From: HXMU1428-3 sp965215715
Lineage (GTDB): Bacteria > Pseudomonadota > Alphaproteobacteria > Rhizobiales > HXMU1428-3
DNA: 64,000 bases
Direction of reading: 5' to 3'
Assembly: GCA_965215715.1 (NCBI GenBank)
Contig: OZ244129.1
Coordinates: forward strand, 2,728,001-2,792,000
The position numbers and the translations under genes were made by a program. The notes beneath the pieces were generated by a model that worked only from the letters and a program-made list of their open reading frames with translations, made no database searches and was not told the DNA's origin. Positions 54,044 to 62,261 of the stretch are shown here, piece after piece (positions within the stretch are counted from its first letter, which is position 1; each line of letters begins with the position of its first letter).

Positions 54044-55615
54044 TTACCAAGACTTTAAGCCCCAAATTTTAAAACCTGAGAAGACTTCGGCCGATACAAA
54101 TTTATTTCCACCATCGATAAAAGCGGCATAAACACTATCTTTGTCAAACCCTTCAACCTTCTGAATTAATTTCCCGCTTTTTGCATCCCATACCCTCACA
54201 GTTCTATCTTCACTGGCTGATAAGATTTTTGAGCCGTCTGGGGAAATATCAACGGATCGGATGAGACCCTGGTGACCTTCTATAACGCGCGTTGGATCTG
54301 CGTGTTGGATAACCCATTTATCAATATCCCAAATTCGAATTTTTTTGTCACTGCCACCTGATACCAAAGTGTTTCCATCACTTGAAATAGCCAATGAGTA
54401 TGTACCACCCATATTTGCTTGGCTAAACTTTGGAGTGACTTCTCCCGTTTCTAGATTAATTTGTTTAATTGAAGATTCATATCCCCCGATGAAAATATCT
54501 TCACCATCTGGATGAACGGCAATGGTAAAAACCTCATCTGTTAATGGGAAATGTTTCATCAATTCTCCACTTGATGTTTCGCGTTGCTCTAAAGAATAGT
54601 CGATACATCGATTTTGGTTTTCATCATAATTTTCACAACCAGCAATGAAAAAAGACTTTCCAAATCTGGAAAAAGCAACTGCTGTCACTTGTCTTTTAAA
54701 ACGATCAATTTTATGCACGAGGGTTTGAGATGCTAAGTTCCAAAGTTTGGCCTCACCGCGTAAACAGTTATTTTCATAGGTTTGACACCCGCCTGTCAGA
54801 ATGAGTTTTGCGTCTGGAGAAAAACTTACAAGCCTTGCTAAGGATGAGTGCGTTTCCATAAAAAGGGCAACCATGCGCTCTGTCCTAGACCGCCAAATTT
54901 GCATATTATAACCCATGATCGCGAATAATTTTGTATCGTATGAAACGGCAAGATTATATGTATCTGCGTTTTTTTCTGTTTTGATCAGCTGGTATTGGGC
55001 TGGTTTTGTTAGAAAATAAATTGAGCTGAAAATTACCAAAAGTGACAGTGCAGCCAATATTAAACCTTTTGATGCGCTGATCCTTGAGCTTTGCTTTTTG
55101 GGTTTTTCTGTCTCAGGTTTGGCGGTGCTTTCTTCACTTAAAATATCATGTAATGTGTTTGTTAATCGTTCTGCGTCACTGCGAAACCGGTCATGAGAAA
55201 TGCGTATGGCATTACGCCTTATTAAAGGTTTAAGGTCGTCGGGTAAAACGCTTTCTGGTGGGATCTCGGCTTTGTTTACCAAAACTGGAATGACAGTTAT
55301 ATTTCTTGACAGGGCTGAGGCAATTTCTAAACGAACGAAATCATTTGGATCACTTAATCTGGTATCTTGGCCTTGTTCATTTATTGGCCCTAGCCAGTCT
55401 TTTCCAATGACCGCCAATAGTACTTTGCATTGGGAGACACTTTCATCCAAAACTTCGACAAAATCTTTGCCATAGGGAATGGAATCGACATCCATGAACA
55501 ATCGATCTGGTGGGAAGGTTTTTTCCAAGTGGCCATAAAGGGCGTGAACAAAGCCTGCCTCATCATCACGGCGATAATTGATAAAAATATTCCCCACACC
55601 AACACCTAAAACCAT
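54044..55615 (-). CDS. TIR domain-transmembrane-WD40 protein
   Basis: The 523-aa protein begins with a TIR domain (GNIFINYRRDDEAG, FMDVDSIPYGKDF, CKVLLAVIGKDWL). Glu97 in NDFVRLEIASAL is at the place of the catalytic glutamate of NAD-cleaving bacterial TIRs. A linker and one membrane segment (about residues 183-203, GLILAALSLLVIFSSIYFLT) follow. The rest is a beta-propeller with WD40 repeats (SGGSDKKIRIWDID, SASEDRTVRVWDAKSG). Bacterial TIR proteins serve in antiphage immunity or signalling; here the propeller would be the sensor, on the other side of the membrane. It sits alone in the accessory block between hisF and hisA. Confidence 0.88.
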   Translation of the reverse strand: MVLGVGVGNIFINYRRDDEAGFVHALYGHLEKTFPPDRLFMDVDSIPYGKDFVEVLDESVSQCKVLLAVIGKDWLGPINEQGQDTRLSDPNDFVRLEIASALSRNITVIPVLVNKAEIPPESVLPDDLKPLIRRNAIRISHDRFRSDAERLTNTLHDILSEESTAKPETEKPKKQSSRISASKGLILAALSLLVIFSSIYFLTKPAQYQLIKTEKNADTYNLAVSYDTKLFAIMGYNMQIWRSRTERMVALFMETHSSLARLVSFSPDAKLILTGGCQTYENNCLRGEAKLWNLASQTLVHKIDRFKRQVTAVAFSRFGKSFFIAGCENYDENQNRCIDYSLEQRETSSGELMKHFPLTDEVFTIAVHPDGEDIFIGGYESSIKQINLETGEVTPKFSQANMGGTYSLAISSDGNTLVSGGSDKKIRIWDIDKWVIQHADPTRVIEGHQGLIRSVDISPDGSKILSASEDRTVRVWDAKSGKLIQKVEGFDKDSVYAAFIDGGNKFVSAEVFSGFKIWGLKSW

Positions 55616-55764
55616 TTAGCCGGATTTAGTGAACAGCCGTTTTAAAAATGGTTCCCTGCTCTTAATTTACCACTTAGTTTAAATATATTTCTTTATAATG
55701 TTTAAGGTGTCAAATAAAATGGACCATCATTTAGTTACTGCTATTATTTTGTGAGTTTAATCGT

Positions 55765-56994
55765 CTAATTATCTTCAACTGATCTTGTAATAATATGCGC
55801 TTTGTTTTCAAGCGTTTTGTGGACAGGGCAGCGGTCGGCGATTTGGAGCATGCGTTCTTTTACCGCTTCATCCACATCGCCTTGGATTTCTATGCGGCGT
55901 TCAAACTGGTCTATCTTGCCGCTTTGTGTTTCATCGCAGCTTGCGCAATCTTCAGAATGAATGTTTGAGTATTCCACCTCAACTTTGATGGGGCCGACAT
56001 CTATGTCTTTTAAGCTGGCATAATTGCGCAAGGTCATTGAGGTGCACGCGCCAAGTGCTGCGGCCAGTAAATTATATGGGGTGGGGCCCGTCTCTGTGCC
56101 GCCGTAGGATTTTGGTTCATCAGCCATAAATCCATGCGGGCCTGCCTGGACCCAGTTTTGGAATTTACTGGCCCCGGTTTCACTGACAGCCACATGGCCT
56201 TCCCATTTTTGGGTTTTATCTTCTTCTCTTGGTAGATAACGGCTGGCCCAACTGTGAATGGTGGCGGCCACATAGGCAGCATCTTCTGCTTTTGTGAGCA
56301 AGTGGTCTGCTTTGTCCAGAGAGATAAAGCTTTTTGGGTGTTTGGCAGCATTATAAATGCGCGAGGCATTTTCAATGCCAACTGTGTCGTCGGTGGGGGA
56401 ATGCATGATTAAAAAGGCTTTACGAACATTGCCTAAATCTTTGGTTACATTTTGGGCGTATAGATCCTCTAGGAATTGTTTGCGGATGGTCAGGATACGG
56501 CTCCCAAGTTTGACTTTGGCAAATCCGTTGGCCTCTATTTCTTCAACATAGTCAGAAAAATTATGGATCACGTGGTCCGCATCAGCGGGTGCAGCAATGG
56601 AGATGACGACTTTGGCACTATCGATATGTTTGGACACAGCAAGAACCGCGGCACCGCCCAAAGAATGACCAATGAGCATTTGCGGGGCCTCTAATTCTCT
56701 TTCCATAAATTCCGCTGCTTTTCTCAAATCTTCCACATTGGAGCAGAAATTTGTCTCGCCGAACTCGCCTTGCGAACTACCAAGGCCTGTAAAGTCAAAC
56801 CGCAAAATGGCAATGCCGTGGCTGGCCAGTTCTTGGCAGATGCTGCGAGAGCCGATGAATTCCTTGGTGCAGGTAAAACAATGAGCATAAAGCGCATAAG
56901 CGCGGATGGGGCCGATTGGTTTGTCTAGCTTGCCAGCAATGGTCTCACCCGTGCTGCCTGTGAATGTGACCCGTTCTGTGGTGGTTTTCAGCAT
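55765..56994 (-). CDS. Alpha/beta hydrolase-OsmC fusion protein
   Basis: Residues 1-250 form an alpha/beta hydrolase with the nucleophile elbow GHSLGG (Ser111). Residues 270-409 form an OsmC-like domain with its peroxidatic Cys in LGACTSMTLRNYA and the second Cys in DRCPVHKTL. This two-domain type is known in many proteobacteria, and the OsmC part reduces organic hydroperoxides. The ATG at 56994 follows GAGGG. The insert CASCDETQ in the OsmC part is typical of this fusion. Confidence 0.92.
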   Translation of the reverse strand: MLKTTTERVTFTGSTGETIAGKLDKPIGPIRAYALYAHCFTCTKEFIGSRSICQELASHGIAILRFDFTGLGSSQGEFGETNFCSNVEDLRKAAEFMERELEAPQMLIGHSLGGAAVLAVSKHIDSAKVVISIAAPADADHVIHNFSDYVEEIEANGFAKVKLGSRILTIRKQFLEDLYAQNVTKDLGNVRKAFLIMHSPTDDTVGIENASRIYNAAKHPKSFISLDKADHLLTKAEDAAYVAATIHSWASRYLPREEDKTQKWEGHVAVSETGASKFQNWVQAGPHGFMADEPKSYGGTETGPTPYNLLAAALGACTSMTLRNYASLKDIDVGPIKVEVEYSNIHSEDCASCDETQSGKIDQFERRIEIQGDVDEAVKERMLQIADRCPVHKTLENKAHIITRSVEDN

Positions 56995-57179
56995 GATGCG
57001 GCCCTCTTTGTGTCTTTGTCCTGTTATGAACAAGACTATCGCTTATTGTTTGCGGGGGGAATCAAATTTTGATGAATTTTCCTTGTATTTTTGTGAGTTG
57101 CCAATTGCAGCTTTGGCTTTTGATTGTCACTATGGCCAAGTGTTTTATCGGTTGTTATTTTTATGAAAGGCTTCGGGGT

Positions 57180-57644
57180 ATGTCTGATCAGGAAAATTAT
57201 TTAACAACGTTAAATGAGAGTTTGAAAAAACGGTCCGTGCCCTTACCAGTTTTAAAACGCCTTGTCTCACGATTGCGCCGCTCTGCGAAAAAAAAGACGG
57301 CCTCAGGAGACTTAAAGAAACAGGGTTTTAATCTTAAAGTGTTTGAGACCCAGTTGAAAATGTTAGAGACCGCGCTTGAGGGCGATGAGCTGACAAGTGA
57401 TGCGTTTGAAAAACTTGCCCCTTATAAAAAGAAACAGATTTTAACCCGTTTGCAAAACATCAAAACCCGCGCGCTGAAAACCAAGGAAGGCAAAGACACC
57501 AAACCTGAAAAGTTTGATAGCGCGCCTTTCCTGTGTTTTAGTGATTTTGAAAAGTGCATGAAGCTAAAATCCACCAACGTCTATTGGTGTCATTTTGCTT
57601 TTTATGTTTGTGTGTTGCGGTCGCTCTTGCCGTTTATGAAGTAG
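57180..57644 (+). CDS. Hypothetical basic helical protein (154 aa)
   Basis: Not recognised. From the ATG at 57180 the product is soluble, very Lys-rich and mostly helical (ESLKKRSVPLPVLKRLVSRL..., FETQLKMLETALEGDEL). The C-terminal 45 residues are Cys- and aromatic-rich with one hydrophobic stretch (NVYWCHFAFYVCVLRSLLPF). That tail could be read past an original end. Nucleic-acid binding is possible from charge alone. Confidence 0.5.
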   Translation: MSDQENYLTTLNESLKKRSVPLPVLKRLVSRLRRSAKKKTASGDLKKQGFNLKVFETQLKMLETALEGDELTSDAFEKLAPYKKKQILTRLQNIKTRALKTKEGKDTKPEKFDSAPFLCFSDFEKCMKLKSTNVYWCHFAFYVCVLRSLLPFMK

Positions 57645-57691
57645 GTGTTTGGGGGAAGGCTTGTGTGCTTTTGAGGGACATAAAAAGCTTT

Positions 57692-57788
57692 TTTTTGCCT
57701 CACGGGCGATAGCAGCGAAGCTGCTGCCCTCCGCTGGGCAGCGCAAAGCGCTGACGGCCGTTCGGCCTACGTTTTTTGCCTTCGGCTA
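57692..57788. repeat. Dispersed GC-rich repeat, copy B
   Basis: It contains TTTTGCCTCACGGGC, the hairpin AGCAGCGAAGCTGCT, CCCTCCGCTGGGCAGCG, GACGGCCGTTCGGCC, then TACGTTTTTTG and CTTCGGCTA. It lies between convergent genes and ends with a T-run, so it could also terminate transcription. Copies A (48417) and C (62262) share its blocks. Confidence 0.75.
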
Positions 57789-57832
57789 ATTTATGGTTTT
57801 CTTTTTGATTCTTTGGCAGGTTTGCAAAGTCT

Positions 57833-58702
57833 TTATTTGCAAACAGCTGTTAAGGAGGGGACCAGTTCGCTAGCCTTTTCCCATTGTCCTGCCTCTAGTC
57901 GGGCTTTCATTGAGAGGACTTTTTGTGGTTGGTATGAGATCTCTTCACGGTGTTTGGTTTTGCCTTGGGTAAGGTGAACCTTGATTAACTTATAATGATT
58001 GGTTTCCAGCCCTTGCCTTTTAGCATGAGCATCCATGTAGAGGGATTGGGCTTCATTAAAAATTGTGTTGTACATTTTAGTCGATAGATTTTCTAAATCT
58101 TTTAAAGCGGTTTTGTCGTTTTTGCATAGGCCTAACTGAGTCAGAGTTTTTACGGCGTCGTAAAAATACTGGTCTTGTTTTTCTTGCAGTTCTTTTGTTT
58201 TTTGATCAAAAGAGAAATAGGGCAAGTTCAGATAAGGAGCATCACTAAATGCCGATTTGCGTTTGCTGCGCTCAATCACATAGATCAGTTTTTGCCAGGC
58301 TTGGCAGCGCTGATAACGAATGGACAAGGCCGGTACGAGAGTGGTTTCAAAATTATCTAAGATTTCAGGCTTGAGAAATATGGTGCTTAGTTTAGGAGCT
58401 TGGTTGATGACGTTTTTTAAGACGTTTGACATCACCTCATCACAGCGGCCTTGTTGCTCCAAGGATAGGTGATCTTTTTTTCCCTTTTGTGTGGTGATGG
58501 TTTTGAAATAAGGCGCCCAGGGAGAGGCAGGCGATAGCCAGGCTTTTGAGGTTGGACCGAAATTTTTTTTGAAATTTTCAAAAGTGGTGATGAATTTAGA
58601 TGCTTTATCATTTGCATAACTATTACTGAATAGACCACTTATTATGCAAATAAAAAGCCCAACAGTTTTAATAGTATTTTTCCAAACAACTCTTTTTTTC
58701 AA
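57833..58702 (-). CDS. Hypothetical exported protein (289 aa)
   Basis: Not recognised. The start is TTG at 58702 with a GGGGA ribosome-binding site 7 bp upstream. The signal peptide (VGLFICIISGLFSNSYA/ND) is clear. The mature protein is helical and Lys-rich with a few cysteines (QQGRCDEV, YQRCQAW, LGLCKND, TAVCK). It belongs to the accessory block in the his region. Confidence 0.65.
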   Translation of the reverse strand: MKKRVVWKNTIKTVGLFICIISGLFSNSYANDKASKFITTFENFKKNFGPTSKAWLSPASPWAPYFKTITTQKGKKDHLSLEQQGRCDEVMSNVLKNVINQAPKLSTIFLKPEILDNFETTLVPALSIRYQRCQAWQKLIYVIERSKRKSAFSDAPYLNLPYFSFDQKTKELQEKQDQYFYDAVKTLTQLGLCKNDKTALKDLENLSTKMYNTIFNEAQSLYMDAHAKRQGLETNHYKLIKVHLTQGKTKHREEISYQPQKVLSMKARLEAGQWEKASELVPSLTAVCK

Positions 58703-58772
58703 GAATCTATCCCCGGTGTTTTTAGGTATATTATTCTTACACTTCAGTAAGTATTAAAAACTGGAGTTATAT

Positions 58773-59105
58773 ATGCAAGAAAATTTGGAGCGTGAAAATC
58801 GAATAAGCACTTGTGAGGGGATCCAGCTGTTATATCGATCAAGAAAAGCTGGTATTGAAGAACATGATCGCGAAATGGATCGGCTTGCATCTGAATGGCA
58901 TAACGAACTGGTACCACAAAAGCTTGAAGCCATGCGTGAACAGAATTCATCTGAGATTGCTCGCATCAATGCTTTGCAAACCGAAAATAGACGTTTGGTT
59001 GGATTTCACAAAGATAATAAGCGACGCAAAGAGCAAGAGTTAAATGATCTACAAAATGATTATCAATTTAACCAATGTTCTGTTTTGACCGGTTCACTCA
59101 ATTAA
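58773..59105 (+). CDS. Hypothetical coiled-coil protein (110 aa)
   Basis: Not recognised. A GGAG ribosome-binding site is 7 bp before the ATG. The protein is highly charged and helical (RKAGIEEHDREMDRL...NELVPQKLEAMREQ...) and looks like one long coiled coil, without membrane segments. Its end overlaps that of hisA by 4 bp in the convergent orientation. Confidence 0.65.
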   Translation: MQENLERENRISTCEGIQLLYRSRKAGIEEHDREMDRLASEWHNELVPQKLEAMREQNSSEIARINALQTENRRLVGFHKDNKRRKEQELNDLQNDYQFNQCSVLTGSLN

Positions 59106-59827
59106 TTTTTTAAAACTTGTAAGGCTTCTTGTGGATCCAAACGACCATCATAAAGAGCGCGGCCGGAGATGGCGCCTTCTAGATGCGCATTTTGGGGTTC
59201 TTTCAGGGCGTAGATGTCGTCGATTGAGGCCAGGCCTCCCGAAGCAATAACGGGGATGGAGACGGTGTTGGCAAGTTCCACTGTTGCTGGCAGATTTAGG
59301 CCCGCCAGGATGCCATCTCTTGATATGTCGGTGTAGATGATGGCGGCAACGCCGGCGTCTTCAAACTTTTTGGCCAGGTCTATAGCGCTCAGCTCTGATA
59401 CTTCTGCCCAGCCTTCCACCGCGACAAAGCCGTCTTTGGCATCAATGCCAACAGCGATTTTCCCGGGAAAGGCCTGGCAGGCCGCCAGTACGAGATCCGG
59501 ATCCTTCACGGCCACAGTGCCCAAGATCACACGGGCAATGCCTTTGTTCAACCACATCTCAATGGTCTTCAAATCCCTGATGCCGCCACCCAGTTGAGCA
59601 GGCATGGTGATGGTCTCTAATATGGCATCCACTGCGGCCCCGTTTACTGGCTCACCAGCAAAGGCGCCGTTTAGGTCCACGATGTGGAGATATTCAAAGC
59701 CTTGTTCCTCAAACGCTTTGGCTTGGGCTGCCGGGCTATCATTAAAGACCGTGGCTTGGTCCATCTCGCCTTTGATAAGGCGCACGCATTGGCCGTCTTT
59801 TAAGTCGATGGCTGGGAAAAGGATCAT
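59102..59827 (-). CDS. hisA: ProFAR isomerase
   Basis: Fourth step of histidine synthesis. The (beta-alpha)8 barrel has the catalytic Asp8 (PAIDLKDGQCVR) and the second Asp in YTDISRDGILAG. The phosphate sites QLGGGIR and ASGGLAS are intact. At 241 aa it is complete. It is flanked by unrelated genes on both sides, unlike the compact hisHAF order of relatives. Confidence 0.96.
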   Translation of the reverse strand: MILFPAIDLKDGQCVRLIKGEMDQATVFNDSPAAQAKAFEEQGFEYLHIVDLNGAFAGEPVNGAAVDAILETITMPAQLGGGIRDLKTIEMWLNKGIARVILGTVAVKDPDLVLAACQAFPGKIAVGIDAKDGFVAVEGWAEVSELSAIDLAKKFEDAGVAAIIYTDISRDGILAGLNLPATVELANTVSIPVIASGGLASIDDIYALKEPQNAHLEGAISGRALYDGRLDPQEALQVLKN

Positions 59828-59904
59828 TTAAGGGGTGCCTTTTTTAGATTATTCTAATTTTGGGAAAAAGGTTTAGCAGATGCTGTTATATTCTACTTAA
59901 ATTT

Positions 59905-60687
59905 TCAATCGGAGGACTTTTCAGCTAATTTGCAACTAATATCATCATCAAGAAGCATAACAAGATCAGATATGGAAAACGGAGGAGCAGGTTCTACTTT
60001 AAAAAATTCCTTCTCCCATTTTTTGGCCAGTTTTTCCCAATTTTGGTATAAAAGCTGATTACCTCTTAATACTCTTAATGCACCCACTGCTTCCGAAGAA
60101 TAATTCCATGTTGATATTACTGAACTTCCATACCAACTTTTATAGAAACCTTCATCAATAATTTCTTTGTGTATACCTAGCGAGATTAATTCAAAATGAT
60201 TAAAAAAAGTAGTTACTAACTGATAATCATTACTTATTTTTTCAAAACTATTATTTTTATCTGATTTTATGTTTAGGCATTCTTCGCTTATTTTATATTT
60301 ACTATCTATATCTGATCCCCATATATAGTATTTTGCAAATAATTTTTTAAATGCTTTATGGTGATTTTCTTCAGATCTATATTTTGCCCACGTTGTTTTT
60401 GCATCTAAATATTCTTTGTCCAACTCTATATCAGTTATTATTTTTAATGTTTCTTGTAGTTTTATATTATTCCTCCCCTTTTTTATGTTTTCTTTTGCAA
60501 AAAGACTTGCTAGAGCTGCTGATGATAGTATGGCTAGGGCAGTAATTAAACTAGATATTATACCAAAGTATTTTTCTTGATTTGATATCTGGACTATAGT
60601 GACGATAATCACAAGCATAATAAAAAATAACAAAATCTCTATATACTTTACTATTAATTTGCTTGTTTTTTTATTTAATTCTGACAT
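59905..60687 (-). CDS. Two-TM protein, DUF4760-like
   Basis: From the ATG at 60687 the 260-aa protein has two adjacent membrane helices (IEILLFFIMLVIIVTIVQI and YFGIISSLITALAILSSAALASLF). A cytoplasmic helical domain follows, with the stretch TTFFNHFELISLGIHKEIID that resembles DUF4760 proteins. DUF4760 and other two-TM proteins recur in phage-defence neighbourhoods, but the role here is inferred. The gene is far more AT-rich than the his genes on either side, a sign of transfer. An intrinsic terminator ends 9 nt before the start codon, and a GTG at 60711 inside that hairpin is an alternative start. Confidence 0.65.
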   Translation of the reverse strand: MSELNKKTSKLIVKYIEILLFFIMLVIIVTIVQISNQEKYFGIISSLITALAILSSAALASLFAKENIKKGRNNIKLQETLKIITDIELDKEYLDAKTTWAKYRSEENHHKAFKKLFAKYYIWGSDIDSKYKISEECLNIKSDKNNSFEKISNDYQLVTTFFNHFELISLGIHKEIIDEGFYKSWYGSSVISTWNYSSEAVGALRVLRGNQLLYQNWEKLAKKWEKEFFKVEPAPPFSISDLVMLLDDDISCKLAEKSSD

Positions 60688-60696
60688 GTAAAACCC

Positions 60697-60752
60697 AAAA
60701 AAAACTCCCACATGAAAATATTAATCTGATTAATATCTTCATGTGGGAGTTT
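60697..60752 (-). terminator. Intrinsic terminator abutting the two-TM gene start
   Basis: The arms (60728-60752 and 60702-60726) are 25 bases long with one mismatch (minus-strand reading AAACTCCCACATGAAG...). Eight T residues follow on the minus strand. The T-run ends 9 nt before ATG 60687, leaving no room for another promoter. The only purine-rich GGGAG upstream of the start lies in the 3' arm. Confidence 0.85.
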
Positions 60753-61063
60753 AGAGAAAAAAAAATATATTTATATATTTTTTTACGAAACTTAAGGACC
60801 GCACCCTTCTGAAATTTTCAAAAACATTGATGACCTCCTTTAACTAAGCTAAATACTCTTTAGATAATGAAAAAACTATTAGAATCAATATTATAAATAA
60901 CATGAACATGTTTAATGAATTCTAAAATATTTTTTACTATCATAAAATTTTTCAGATAAACTTTCAAATATGCTAACGCATCTGGGTGAATCTGTTAACA
61001 CATTATTAACTAAATGTGTTGTTAGAGCAACATGTAAGTATGAAAAGGGTAAATGCAACTTTT
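60753..61063. other. AT-rich leader region between hisH and the two-TM gene
   Basis: The region contains, in minus-strand order, an inverted repeat AACACATT/AATGTGTT (60997-61020), a TATAAT at 60890-60895 that could be a -10 box, and the short ORF at 60792-60827. After it come an A/T-run pair able to form an AU hairpin (60761-60786) and then the terminator. No other gene is present in the 376 bp between the stop of hisH and the ATG at 60687. Confidence 0.55.
60792..60827 (-). CDS. Leader-peptide ORF (11 aa, MFLKISEGCGP)
   Basis: A near-perfect Shine-Dalgarno (AAAGGAGGT, 60841-60833) stands 5 nt before the ATG at 60827. The ORF reads MFLKISEGCGP and stops at TAA (60792-60794). The terminator starts 39 nt after the stop. 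A C-terminal proline before the stop codon is known to slow termination in arrest peptides such as TnaC. This is inferred to be a regulatory leader peptide for the two-TM gene. Its short size makes chance occurrence possible, but the ribosome-binding site is one of the strongest in the window. Confidence 0.5.
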   Translation of the reverse strand: MFLKISEGCGP

Positions 61064-61822
61064 TTATGGCTGCCACTTCAAAAAATTGCTGATCAGTTTT
61101 AATCCCAATATCTGGCTTTTTTCCGGGTGGAACTGGGTGCCGATTAGGTTATCGCGGCCAATCATAGCCGTAATGCTCCCGCCATAGTCAGTGGTGAGCA
61201 GGCAATGATCTGGGTTTTCAACTTCAAAGTGGTAGCTGTGAACAAAATAAGCATGCAGGCCCGAAGAGCCTAAGTCGATGTCTTTCAACACTGCATGGTT
61301 TGCACTGCTCTGTTCGTCAACCGTTGCACTATCAACTTTACCGCCATCTGTAGCCGCATCACTCCCCGAACTACTCACATTTTTTGTTGGCGCTTTAGAT
61401 TGCCCACCAGCAACCGCGCTAAGGGTATTCCAGCCCATGTGGGGGATTTTTAGGGAAGGGTCGGTGGGGTTGATGGGGACGACTTTGCCGGGGATCCAGT
61501 TGAGGCCTTTGGTTCGCCCATGCTCGTGGCCTTCCGTGCTCATGAGTTGCATACCAACGCAGATGCCGAAAAAGGGGCGGGCCTTTTCGATCACGGTTTC
61601 TTCTAACGCTTCGCGCAGGCCGGGGATGGCCTCTAGCCCGCTGAGACAATCGGCATAGGCGCCAACGCCGGGCAGAACGATGCGGTCGGCAGATTTGATG
61701 ACGGCTGGGTCGTTGGTGAGGGTGATTTTTGCGGTTGAATCACTTTCGGTGGCAGCGCGCTCAAAGGATTTAACGGCAGAGTGCAAGTTGCCTGAGCCAT
61801 AGTCGATGATTGCACAGATCAT
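61064..61822 (-). CDS. hisH: Imidazole glycerol phosphate synthase glutamine amidotransferase subunit, with insertion
   Basis: The glutaminase that feeds ammonia to HisF. The catalytic triad is intact: Cys88 in FFGICVGMQL, His231 and Glu233 in FHPEKSQ. At 252 aa it is about 36-40 residues longer than usual. The extra part, residues about 135-174, sits between HMGWNTL and NHAVLKDIDL. It is Ser/Gly/Ala/Asp-rich and linker-like, and its first 11 codons (135-145) are a copy of a dispersed 33-bp repeat. The start overlaps the stop of the DUF2628 gene by 4 bp. Confidence 0.93.
   Translation of the reverse strand: MICAIIDYGSGNLHSAVKSFERAATESDSTAKITLTNDPAVIKSADRIVLPGVGAYADCLSGLEAIPGLREALEETVIEKARPFFGICVGMQLMSTEGHEHGRTKGLNWIPGKVVPINPTDPSLKIPHMGWNTLSAVAGGQSKAPTKNVSSSGSDAATDGGKVDSATVDEQSSANHAVLKDIDLGSSGLHAYFVHSYHFEVENPDHCLLTTDYGGSITAMIGRDNLIGTQFHPEKSQILGLKLISNFLKWQP
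61388..61420. repeat. 33-bp hairpin element inside hisH
   Basis: It matches 7638-7670 at 31 of 33 bases, and 48481-48509 more loosely. The plus strand can pair GCGC with GCGC and TTGC with GCAA. The copy at 7638 has ATGC and GCAT at the inner position, a compensating change. It covers exactly codons 135-145 of hisH in frame. Confidence 0.75.
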
Positions 61823-62256
61823 AAAGCGGGGGCCTCTTGTTCTGGGGGCGGGGGCGTTGTGGTTTTTGTTTGTTTTTCTCTTTGGCGGAAGTAGCGCACT
61901 TCGCAGTCTTGATAGGACTTGCCGTTGACAACCGTTTCCAACGTGTAGCCTTGGCGTTCATAAAAGAAGCGCTGAAGGTCTCTTGCAAACAGACCGAAAA
62001 TCAGATTGGCAAAAAGGATCGCGGCGCCAATGGCACCAGCGTTAAAGCCTATAACCTCCATGAGGATGGAACCGACGATGAGACCGCCAATGTACACACC
62101 TGTTTCCATCCACATACCGTTGGCTAGCGTCCAAAACGGTCCGAGCAGGGCTGCCCAAATGCTATAGCCTTCTTTGATGAAGATATAGTCCATCACCCGG
62201 TCGTCTTCTGGCCGGTTATCTTCTGGAGGGCTATGAACAGTATAGGTTTTAATCAT
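61819..62256 (-). CDS. DUF2628 membrane protein
   Basis: A 145-aa protein with the DUF2628 core: IFIKEGYSIWAALLGPFWTLANGMW, two to three membrane segments (ETGVYIGGLIVGSILMEVIGF, AGAIGAAILFANLIFGLFA) and DLQRFFYERQGY. The C-terminal tail is Thr/Pro-rich. The family lies between hisB and hisH in many Hyphomicrobiales, as here, and is translationally coupled to hisH. Function unknown. Confidence 0.88.
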   Translation of the reverse strand: MIKTYTVHSPPEDNRPEDDRVMDYIFIKEGYSIWAALLGPFWTLANGMWMETGVYIGGLIVGSILMEVIGFNAGAIGAAILFANLIFGLFARDLQRFFYERQGYTLETVVNGKSYQDCEVRYFRQREKQTKTTTPPPPEQEAPAL

Positions 62257-62261
62257 AGTTA

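Noticed and set aside
61278..61658. 126-codon plus-strand ORF within hisH
   Set aside because: It is antisense to a clearly conserved enzyme; codon pattern and motifs support only HisH.
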